Assembly: GCA_947631305.1 (NCBI GenBank)
Contig: CANRKV010000009.1
Location: 1-20,301, forward strand
DNA from: an uncultured Jeotgalicoccus sp.
Lineage (GTDB): Bacteria; Bacillota; Bacilli; Staphylococcales; Salinicoccaceae
Reading direction: 5' to 3'
Length of the DNA stretch: 20,301 nt
The notes under the pieces: model-generated
Seen by the model: only the letters and a program-made list of their open reading frames with translations
The model's database searches: none
Told to the model about the DNA's origin: nothing
Shown here: positions 14,429 through 20,301 of the stretch, one piece after another
How positions within the stretch are numbered: position 1 is the first letter of the stretch
Layout of the letters: each line of letters opens with the position of its first letter
Translations under genes and position numbers: made by a program

Positions 14429-15767
14429 TCACCCTCTCGACTGCCATACCGCGTGAACCTTTCAGCAGAATAACTGTGTCTTCGTTAAAATACGCAGTTA
14501 CTTTGTCACGCAGTTCTTCAATAGATGACGTATGCTCTTTCTCTTTCACCATTAAAGCATCGTGAATATATTTCGCGCCGTCACCGAACGTATAAATTTT
14601 CGTAAAATGATACGTTCCTTCATTAATAAAGTGTGCAACGTCTTCGTGAAGTTCCTGTTTGTAATCTCCAAGCTCCAGAATATCAGCCAGTACAAGAATC
14701 TTGTTTTTGTGAGCCATGCGGCCAACTGTATCGACAGCACTAATCATGCTCGCTTTCGAAGCGTTGTAGGCGTCGTTGACAATTAATGCACCGCTGTCAT
14801 GTGTCACTCTCTCCATTCTCATACTCGTCACTTCAAGTCCGGAGAGGTTTTTCTGTGCTTCCTTAAGTGACACACCAAGCGTTTCTCCTGCAAGGATTGC
14901 AAGAGATGCGTTCAGTGCGTTGTGAATACCGAGCTGCGGAATATCAAACTGTACGTCTTTAAAAGTAAAGTGTGTACCTTGTTCGTCTTCAGTCACACTG
15001 CTGATTGTGTGCTGATTGCCTTCAAGAAGTCCGGCAGTCTGAATCTCATATGCCGTGTCTTTATCAGCAAGCTCAGCCAGCAGCGGATAATCTTTCGAAT
15101 AGATAAATGTGCCGTCATCTTTTAAATAATCGACAATTTCGTATTTCGCTTTGGCAATATTCTCTCTCGACCCCAGCATTTCGATGTGCGATTCCCCGAC
15201 ACTCGTAATTACAGCAATATCGGGCTCAGCCATTCTGCTTAAGAAATTTATGTCCCCCATTCTATCCATACCCATTTCCAGAATAGATACTTCTGTATCT
15301 TCGTCTAATTGTAAAATTGTCAGAGGCATACCGATTTCATTATTGAAGTTTCCGGGCGTTTTCTGCACTTTGTATTTCGTGCCCAATACGCATTCAAGCA
15401 TATCTTTCGTCGTTGTTTTGCCATTGGATCCTGTCACTGCGATTACTTTAGGATTTACTAATGATAGATATCCCCGGGCAATACTTTGCAGAGCTTTAAG
15501 TCCATTATCTACGTGGATGACCGGATAATCCGCTTCGCCGTACGGCTGCTCACTCAGCGTGACCCCTGCGCCTTTTGAAAATGCCATTTCAATAAATCTG
15601 TGGCCATCGGCATGTTCTCCTTTAAAAGGCACAAACACATTTCCTTCTTCTATAGTACGTGTATCGATGGATACACCTTTAATCATGCTGTTTTTAATTG
15701 CTTCTGCACGGCTGTTCATCTTACCGCCACAGAATTTTGATATTTGTTCTATAGTAGCTTTTATCAT
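14415..15767 (-). CDS. murF: UDP-MurNAc-tripeptide:D-Ala-D-Ala ligase
   Basis: This 450-residue cytoplasmic ligase adds the D-alanyl-D-alanine dipeptide to the UDP-MurNAc-tripeptide, the last soluble step of peptidoglycan precursor synthesis. It has the Mur ligase ATP loop TGSNGKTTTKD (112-122), EMGMDRMGDINFLS in the central domain, NDAYNASKASM and the C-terminal LLKGSRGMAVERV. Length and sequence match S. aureus MurF. The ATG at 15767 follows AGGATG. In S. aureus and B. subtilis ddl, which makes its dipeptide substrate, lies directly before murF. Here murF is first, facing rodA. The divergent promoter at 15805-15834 serves it. Confidence 0.96.
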   Translation of the reverse strand: MIKATIEQISKFCGGKMNSRAEAIKNSMIKGVSIDTRTIEEGNVFVPFKGEHADGHRFIEMAFSKGAGVTLSEQPYGEADYPVIHVDNGLKALQSIARGYLSLVNPKVIAVTGSNGKTTTKDMLECVLGTKYKVQKTPGNFNNEIGMPLTILQLDEDTEVSILEMGMDRMGDINFLSRMAEPDIAVITSVGESHIEMLGSRENIAKAKYEIVDYLKDDGTFIYSKDYPLLAELADKDTAYEIQTAGLLEGNQHTISSVTEDEQGTHFTFKDVQFDIPQLGIHNALNASLAILAGETLGVSLKEAQKNLSGLEVTSMRMERVTHDSGALIVNDAYNASKASMISAVDTVGRMAHKNKILVLADILELGDYKQELHEDVAHFINEGTYHFTKIYTFGDGAKYIHDALMVKEKEHTSSIEELRDKVTAYFNEDTVILLKGSRGMAVERVIDDI

Positions 15768-15804
15768 AATTTTTCATCCTAATGTTTTGTATTTACTGTT
15801 TATA

Positions 15805-15834
15805 ATTATAAAATAGTTGTATACTAAATGTCAT
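15805..15834 (-). promoter_or_regulatory. Promoter of murF
   Basis: ATGACA (15829-15834), 18 bases, TATAAT (15805-15810) on the minus strand, about 38 bases before the murF ATG. It overlaps the likely rodA promoter on the opposite strand. Confidence 0.6.
15820..15825 (+). promoter_or_regulatory. Candidate -10 box for rodA
   Basis: TATACT on the plus strand, about 37 bases before the rodA start. At 17 bases upstream only a weak TGTTTA is seen as -35. It lies within the murF promoter spacer, so the two polymerases could compete. Confidence 0.35.
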
Positions 15835-15861
15835 GATTTCTATACGAATTAGGTGACTTTC

Positions 15862-17049
15862 TTGAGTAATAATAAATATACACGTCAAAATTCAAACTTT
15901 TTCGCACGCATCGACTGGCTTCTTGTTATTTTAATTCTGATGCTTGCTGCAATCAGTGTTGTTTCCATCAGCTCGGCCATGACCAGCGGTCAGTACGGTA
16001 CGGATTTCAGCACACGCCAGATTGCGTTTTACGGTTTAGGTTTCGTCCTTGCATTCGGTTTAATGCTCGTACCGTTTAAATTCATTAAAAACTACACATG
16101 GGCATTATACATTTTCGGTGTGCTGAGCCTGGTTATTTTATATATCGCACCGGTGTCATCGGTGACTCCGATTATAAACGGCGCAAAGAGCTGGTATCAA
16201 TTTGGATTCTTCAGCATCCAGCCTTCCGAGTTTGTAAAAATTATTTATATTTTAACGATGGCATATGTCATCAGCCAGCATAACAAATATAAATTAACGA
16301 ATACATTATCCATGGATTTAAGACTGCTGTTAAAGCTGATTTTAATTTCCATTCTGCCGATGCTCTTTATCCTGCTGCAGAACGACCTTGGAACGGTGCT
16401 CGTAATGATTGCTATTTTCCTCGGCCTCGTCGTTGTTTCAGGAATCAGCTGGTGGCTGATTATCCCGACGCTTTCTGTTGCCGGGTCAACTGGCCTTGCA
16501 CTGATACTCGGTATTCTATACCGTCCGGATCTGCTTGAACGTTATCTCGGCATACACCCTTATCAGTTCGAACGTATCTATTCCTGGATTACACCGGAAG
16601 CATTTCAGTCGGACAGCGGGTTCCAGCTGACTAACTCGCTTATCGCGATTGGTTCCGGAGGGATTACAGGAAAGGGATATACTGAAGGTATTATTTATAT
16701 TCCTGAAAACCATACCGATTTCATCTTTACGATTATCGGTGAGGAATTCGGCTTTATCGGTTCAACCATTGTAATTATCGTTCTGTTTATGCTGATTATG
16801 CATTTAATCCGCATGGCATTCATGGCTACGGACAGCTTTGCATCGTATTTTGTTATCGGTTATATTGCTTTACTCGTCTTTCATATTATCCAGAATATCG
16901 GCATGACGATTCAGCTGCTGCCGATTACCGGACTTCCTCTCCCGTTTATCAGTTATGGAGGAAGCGGACTGTGGTCAAATATGCTTGCTGTCGGCATTCT
17001 GCTCAGTATGTATTTCCATCACCTCAGTAAAGGCGCTAAAAACATATAA
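15862..17049 (+). CDS. rodA: SEDS family peptidoglycan glycosyltransferase RodA
   Basis: This polytopic membrane protein (395 residues) of the SEDS family (RodA/FtsW/SpoVE) polymerises lipid II into glycan strands with a partner class B penicillin-binding protein. About ten hydrophobic segments are visible. Family motifs are GAKSWY and IQPSEFVKI, ILLQNDLGT with the conserved aspartate, YIPENHTDFIFTIIGEEFG, and LPITGLPLPFISYGGSGL near the end. The match and position next to murF agree best with S. aureus RodA, although FtsW is close. I chose the TTG at 15862 because AGGTGA lies at proper spacing. A GTG at 15853 in the same frame overlaps that site. Confidence 0.9.
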   Translation: MSNNKYTRQNSNFFARIDWLLVILILMLAAISVVSISSAMTSGQYGTDFSTRQIAFYGLGFVLAFGLMLVPFKFIKNYTWALYIFGVLSLVILYIAPVSSVTPIINGAKSWYQFGFFSIQPSEFVKIIYILTMAYVISQHNKYKLTNTLSMDLRLLLKLILISILPMLFILLQNDLGTVLVMIAIFLGLVVVSGISWWLIIPTLSVAGSTGLALILGILYRPDLLERYLGIHPYQFERIYSWITPEAFQSDSGFQLTNSLIAIGSGGITGKGYTEGIIYIPENHTDFIFTIIGEEFGFIGSTIVIIVLFMLIMHLIRMAFMATDSFASYFVIGYIALLVFHIIQNIGMTIQLLPITGLPLPFISYGGSGLWSNMLAVGILLSMYFHHLSKGAKNI

Positions 17050-17086
17050 AAACTGCTGAAGGGGAATTCCCTCCTCAGCAGTTTTT
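17049..17086. terminator. Bidirectional terminator after rodA
   Basis: Arms AAAACTGCTGA and TCAGCAGTTTT enclose an inner palindrome GGGAATTCCC, giving a long stem. T-runs follow on both strands. It serves rodA on the plus strand, whose stop codon touches it, and the small minus-strand gene that ends at 17090. Confidence 0.9.
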
Positions 17087-17089
17087 ATT

Positions 17090-17239
17090 TTAAATATTAT
17101 TTTCTTTCAGTCTGAGTTGATCTTTATTTGCTATGCGGTTCATAATTTCAAATCTTGATTTCGAAACCGTCACTTTAACACCGAGTTCATGCAGCATCTG
17201 GACGACTTCTTTTACTTTGCTTTTGTCGTTTTTGCGCAT
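17090..17239 (-). CDS. Small basic protein, unrecognised (49 residues)
   Basis: I do not recognise this protein. It reads MRKNDKSKVKEVVQMLHELG and ends RLKENNI; it is basic, has no membrane segment, and the middle (VKVTVSKSRFEIMNRIANK) suggests alternating helix and strand. Evidence that it is real: a GGGAG ribosome-binding site 7 bases before the ATG, codon use like the neighbours, and a two-way terminator starting 4 bases after its stop codon. Without it the convergent arm of that terminator would have no gene. A promoter is not clear; TACAAT at about 17270 is a possible -10 box. It is divergent from cls. Function unknown. Confidence 0.7.
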   Translation of the reverse strand: MRKNDKSKVKEVVQMLHELGVKVTVSKSRFEIMNRIANKDQLRLKENNI

Positions 17240-17282
17240 ATTGACACTCCCTTTTTATAGCTAACTTAATTGTACTCGTTTA

Positions 17283-17291
17283 TGCTATAAT
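17283..17291 (+). promoter_or_regulatory. Extended -10 promoter of cls
   Basis: TGCTATAAT is a perfect extended -10 element. No good -35 box is seen, which is common for this class. It lies about 72 bases before the cls ATG. Confidence 0.55.
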
Positions 17292-17362
17292 TATCTATAC
17301 TTTTCAGATATTAAATATTACAGACTTATTAACTTTTTAATTTTCAAAGAAGGTGGACACCT

Positions 17363-18847
17363 ATGACGATACCAATTTGGAACATTTACATTACAGATGC
17401 TACTTTAGTGACAATCATTACTGTCATCTTATTTATAATTAACTTCCTCTTAGCTGCCGGGCTTGTCTTTCTTGAACGCCGCAGTGCCCAGAGCGTCTGG
17501 GCATGGATTCTAGTCCTGTTCTTTCTTCCGATTGTCGGCTTTATGCTTTACATGCTTTTCGGGCGCACGATTTACCGGCAGGAACTTTTCAAACTGGATG
17601 AAGATGATAAAGTCGGGCTTGAGCATCTGGTCAGCGAGCAGCTGGAAGAGATTAAACATAACCGTTTAACATTTTCAAACCCCATTGCAGAGAAACATAA
17701 AAAACAAATTCATATGCTTCTTTATAACAACCAGTCATTTGTGACGAGTAATAATGACGTGACGACTTTTACCGATATGAATGAAAAGTTCAATCAGATG
17801 TTAAAGGATATCGAAGCAGCTGAAGATCATATCCATTTCCAGTATTATATTTTTAAAATGGATAATATCGGTACCGAGCTGTATAAAGCACTCCTTAAAA
17901 AACAAAGAGAAGGCGTCTCTGTACGAATTCTGTACGATGATATCGGCTCCCGGTCTTTATCGCTTAGAAACTTCAGCGATATACGGCATGCCGGAGGTTT
18001 GGTCGAGGCATTTTTCCCGAGTAAACTGCCGTTAATTAACCCGCGTATCAACAACCGGAATCACCGGAAGATCGTCGTGATTGACGGTAAGGTCGGATAT
18101 ATCGGCGGTGCTAACGTCGGCGATGAATATCTCGGCCGTGATCCGAAGATGGGCGATTGGCGTGATACTCATCTCCGCATCGAAGGTAATGCTGTTAAAT
18201 CATTGCAGCTCCGCTTTATGCTGGATTGGAACTCGCACGATACGCGCAACAATATGAAACATGAAGATCATTATTTCCCTGAGATTGATTCTGTCGGCAA
18301 GACAACGATGCAGATTGCTTCAAGTGGACCGGACGAAAATTATCAGCAGATTAAATACGGCTACCTGAAAATGATTTACAAAGCGAGGCAGACGATTCAT
18401 ATTCAATCGCCCTACTTCATTCCCGATCAGTCGATAATGGAAGCAATCCGCATCGCCATATTATCGGGTGTTCGGGTTAAAATAATGATTCCAAGCTTCC
18501 CGGACCATCCATTTGTTTACTGGGCTACATATTCAAATGTTGCCTCACTGATGAGAATGGGTGCGGAAGTATATATGTATCAGCCGGGCTTCCTGCATCA
18601 GAAAGTGTTTATAATCGATGATGAAGTCTTGTCAGTCGGAACGACAAATATCGATAATCGCAGCTTTATTTTAAACTTTGAAGTCAATGCCTTTATGTAT
18701 GATGATAAAGAAGCGGTAAAACACCGTAAAATATTTGAAGATGATATTAAACATTGTGAAATACTCACTGAAGAAAAATATGAAAGCCGGGGCTTCTGGG
18801 TAAAAATGAAAGAAGGCCTCGCCAATTTAATATCACCGATACTGTAA
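17363..18847 (+). CDS. cls: Cardiolipin synthase
   Basis: This 494-residue membrane enzyme of the phospholipase D superfamily condenses two phosphatidylglycerols into cardiolipin and glycerol. Two N-terminal membrane helices (about 11-36 and 45-66) are followed by two HKD motifs: NHRKIVVIDG (His234, Lys236, Asp241) and LHQKVFIIDD (His412, Lys414, Asp419). Both are intact. Length equals that of S. aureus Cls2, as does the position between rodA and yidC. The ATG at 17363 follows AAGGTGG. It is a single-gene unit with its own extended -10 promoter and a strong terminator. S. aureus has two cls genes, and this one corresponds by location to cls2. Confidence 0.95.
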   Translation: MTIPIWNIYITDATLVTIITVILFIINFLLAAGLVFLERRSAQSVWAWILVLFFLPIVGFMLYMLFGRTIYRQELFKLDEDDKVGLEHLVSEQLEEIKHNRLTFSNPIAEKHKKQIHMLLYNNQSFVTSNNDVTTFTDMNEKFNQMLKDIEAAEDHIHFQYYIFKMDNIGTELYKALLKKQREGVSVRILYDDIGSRSLSLRNFSDIRHAGGLVEAFFPSKLPLINPRINNRNHRKIVVIDGKVGYIGGANVGDEYLGRDPKMGDWRDTHLRIEGNAVKSLQLRFMLDWNSHDTRNNMKHEDHYFPEIDSVGKTTMQIASSGPDENYQQIKYGYLKMIYKARQTIHIQSPYFIPDQSIMEAIRIAILSGVRVKIMIPSFPDHPFVYWATYSNVASLMRMGAEVYMYQPGFLHQKVFIIDDEVLSVGTTNIDNRSFILNFEVNAFMYDDKEAVKHRKIFEDDIKHCEILTEEKYESRGFWVKMKEGLANLISPIL

Positions 18848-18855
18848 TGTATCCG

Positions 18856-18892
18856 ATCCCCTTCAGCTTATGTGAGCTGAAGGGGATTTTTT
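18856..18892 (+). terminator. Terminator of cls
   Basis: A 13-base-pair stem (ATCCCCTTCAGCT with AGCTGAAGGGGAT) closes a six-base loop and is followed by a run of T. It begins 7 bases after the cls stop codon. Confidence 0.93.
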
Positions 18893-18919
18893 GTGCGGAT
18901 TATGACTAATCTCATAAAT

Positions 18920-18953
18920 CAAAAAGAGCAGAATCCTTATCGGATTCCGCTCT
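18920..18953 (-). terminator. Terminator of yidC
   Basis: On the minus strand a 12-base-pair stem (AGAGCGGAATCC with GGATTCTGCTCT, one G-U pair) closes a five-base loop and is followed by TTTTTGATTT. It starts 20 bases after the yidC stop codon, back to back with the cls terminator. Confidence 0.87.
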
Positions 18954-18972
18954 CAAAAAATTTTTATATATT

Positions 18973-19836
18973 TTATTTTTTACGTTTTTTCTTAGGTTTA
19001 ACTTTAGCGTTTTTAACACGCGCTTCTTTTTCAGCCTGCTCACGTTCGTGTGCAGCGATAATCGGAGCCATTTCTTCGTTAACTTTCTTACGATAGAACG
19101 TGTTACCTGCCCAAGTTTGGAAGATCAGGAATATACCGCCGACTGCCCAGTATAATGGGAGTGCTGATGGTGAAATTGCTGAAATCCAGATAATCATTAT
19201 TGGCGAGATGTACATGAACAGCTGCATTTGTTTGCGCTGTTCTTCTGCTACATAGCGCGTTGATACCCATGCCTGAATCGCGTAAACAATACCGGCAATC
19301 GCAACCATGAAGTAGTCTGTTTGTGTTAAGTTCATCCATAAGAAGTCCGGATGAGAAGTGATTCCGCCTTCTGAAGGGAATCTTAATGCAAAGTATAACG
19401 CCATAACAACCGGCATTTGTATAAGAATAGGTAAACAACCCATGTTCAGCGGATTTATATCATGCTTCTTATAAAGTCCCATCATTTCCTGCTGGGCTGC
19501 CATTTTTTCTTCCTGTGTCGTCGCAACTTTAACTCGCTGCTGGATTGCTTCCATTTCAGGTTTGACAATCTTCATTTTTTCTCTCATCATCATCTGATTT
19601 TTGTATGTACGCATCATGAATGGGAAAATTGCCAGTCTCACAATCAGCGTGATGATGATAATAGCCAGACCATAGTTATTGTCCAGATTATCTCCTAGCC
19701 AATGCAGCAATGTATCCATTGGCTGGACGAGAGTGTTATAGAAGAAGCCGTCTCTATTCTCTGGTTCGGAATAGTCACACCCGGCGAGGAACAGTACGAG
19801 TACCATAGTCGCTGGTAATAGCCACTTTTTAATCAT
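18973..19836 (-). CDS. yidC: Membrane protein insertase YidC (lipoprotein type)
   Basis: The YidC/Oxa1/SpoIIIJ insertase (287 residues) helps membrane proteins enter and fold in the cytoplasmic membrane. The N-terminus is a lipoprotein signal, with charged IKK, a hydrophobic core and the lipobox LAGC (Cys at about 20). Five membrane segments follow. The conserved basic residue of the hydrophilic groove is the arginine in LIVRLAIFPF. NMGCLPILIQMPVVMALYFAL and ISPIMIIWIS are also typical. The lysine-rich C-terminal tail (KPKKKRKK) is the ribosome-binding tail of the family. I chose the ATG at 19836 (GAGGTG upstream), not the frame opening 29 codons earlier, because only this start gives a signal peptide. 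Confidence 0.95.
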   Translation of the reverse strand: MIKKWLLPATMVLVLFLAGCDYSEPENRDGFFYNTLVQPMDTLLHWLGDNLDNNYGLAIIIITLIVRLAIFPFMMRTYKNQMMMREKMKIVKPEMEAIQQRVKVATTQEEKMAAQQEMMGLYKKHDINPLNMGCLPILIQMPVVMALYFALRFPSEGGITSHPDFLWMNLTQTDYFMVAIAGIVYAIQAWVSTRYVAEEQRKQMQLFMYISPIMIIWISAISPSALPLYWAVGGIFLIFQTWAGNTFYRKKVNEEMAPIIAAHEREQAEKEARVKNAKVKPKKKRKK

Positions 19837-19871
19837 TTCTTCACCTCTAAGTTTTATCTCACATAAAAAAG

Positions 19872-19900
19872 ATTGTACCATAAATAAATGTGTATAAAAA
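19872..19900 (-). promoter_or_regulatory. Candidate promoter of yidC
   Basis: TACAAT (19872-19877) has TGG directly before it, forming an extended -10. A weak TTTTTA stands at 17-base spacing (19895-19900). It lies in the 99-base gap between thiE and yidC. No terminator is visible after thiE, so readthrough from the thiamine genes is also possible. Confidence 0.5.
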
Positions 19901-19935
19901 CCAATTTCATAGTATCCGTACAATATTTCACAAAG

Positions 19936-20301
19936 TTACTGCAACAAAGCTGTCACGGTTTGTTCAATATTATCAGATTGAGTAATCGCGGAGATAACAC
20001 AAATGCCGTCTGCTCCGTTTTCAAGACAGGATTTATAGTTTTTTTCAGTAATGCCACCTATTGCTGCAGCCGGCAGTTCCGTTCTGTTCGCTACTTGTTT
20101 TAAGCCATCTGTACCGATAGCAGCTCCGGCATCATCTTTCGATAAAGTGCTGAATACCGGACCGATGCCGAGATAGGATACTTTCTGAAGGCTGCTCGAT
20201 TCCAGTTCCGATACATTACCAACCGATAAACCGATAATCTTATCGTTAAAGTATGCGGGCAGCATAGCAGGTTCCATATCATCCTGACCGATATGAATGC
20301 C
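19936..20301 (-). CDS. thiE: Thiamine-phosphate synthase, 3' part
   Basis: The gene runs off the right edge, so the first part of the protein is missing. The 121 visible residues begin GIHIGQDDM, the substrate-binding turn of ThiE, and continue with IIGLSVGN, YLGIGPVFSTLSKDDAG (pyrophosphate-contact region) and LPAAAIGGI near the end of the TIM barrel. ThiE couples the pyrimidine diphosphate HMP-PP with the thiazole phosphate to form thiamine monophosphate. In Staphylococcus thiE is the last gene of tenA-thiD-thiM-thiE, just upstream of yidC, which fits. Internal methionines (such as at 20277) are not the start. A TPP riboswitch would be outside this window. Confidence 0.92.
   Translation of the reverse strand, partial: GIHIGQDDMEPAMLPAYFNDKIIGLSVGNVSELESSSLQKVSYLGIGPVFSTLSKDDAGAAIGTDGLKQVANRTELPAAAIGGITEKNYKSCLENGADGICVISAITQSDNIEQTVTALLQ

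Noticed and set aside
15151..15528. 125-codon plus-strand frame inside murF
   Set aside because: It is antisense to strongly conserved murF codons, has no recognisable domain and no supporting start signals.
17241..17246. TTGACA on the plus strand upstream of cls as a -35 box
   Set aside because: No -10 box lies at 16-19 bases. The sequence is the complement of the spacer between the ribosome-binding site and ATG of the small minus-strand gene.
19837..19923. Longer N-terminus for yidC (29 extra codons)
   Set aside because: It would bury the lipoprotein signal peptide and run across the likely promoter. GAGGTG supports the ATG at 19836.
19936..20277. thiE beginning at the internal ATG at 20277
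   Set aside because: The frame stays open to the window edge with the conserved ThiE segment GIHIGQDD before that methionine, so the gene is only cut by the window.

Overview
The window is chromosomal core sequence from a low-GC Gram-positive bacterium of the family Staphylococcaceae. The main evidence is the sigB locus. The sigma factor, RsbU/RsbV/RsbW, MazF, alanine racemase, CshA, MurF, RodA, cardiolipin synthase and YidC read like recalled Staphylococcus aureus proteins and lie in nearly the same order. The proteins differ from S. aureus throughout, and ddl is missing from its usual place beside murF, so a relative such as Jeotgalicoccus, Nosocomiicoccus, Salinicoccus or Macrococcus is likelier. 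The genus is a guess. I saw no mobile element, prophage, CRISPR array or foreign island.

Layout. (1) 1-700: minus-strand tRNA-Glu, tRNA-Leu and tRNA-Gly with three near-consensus promoters, then a boxA-like motif pointing off the left edge. This looks like the leader of an rRNA operon whose 16S gene lies just outside. (2) 701-2505: a plus-strand catalase gene with a PerR-type operator, sharing a two-way terminator with tex. (3) 2511-12027: minus-strand tex, and upstream of it one long co-directional cluster (in transcription order three membrane PH-domain genes, acpS, alr, mazE, mazF, rsbU, rsbV, rsbW, sigB). (4) 12082-15767: minus-strand murF, an alpha/beta hydrolase and cshA. (5) 15862-17049: divergent rodA, then a 49-residue minus-strand gene. 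(6) 17363-18849: plus-strand cls. (7) 18973-20301: minus-strand yidC and the 3' part of thiE.

Function. The centre is the general stress module: RsbU phosphatase activates RsbV, which frees SigB from its anti-sigma factor RsbW. A SigB-type promoter just before rsbV gives positive autoregulation. A toxin-antitoxin pair precedes it, and a terminator-like hairpin sits between mazF and rsbU. Around this are envelope genes: alr and murF (peptidoglycan precursors), rodA (glycan polymerisation), cls (cardiolipin), yidC (membrane insertion), the PH-domain proteins, and acpS (lipid synthesis).

No undescribed system stands out. The best second looks are the rRNA leader carrying tRNAs between tandem promoters and boxA, the mazF-rsbU hairpin, the five PH repeats in three overlapping genes, the small unrecognised gene beside rodA, and the absence of ddl.
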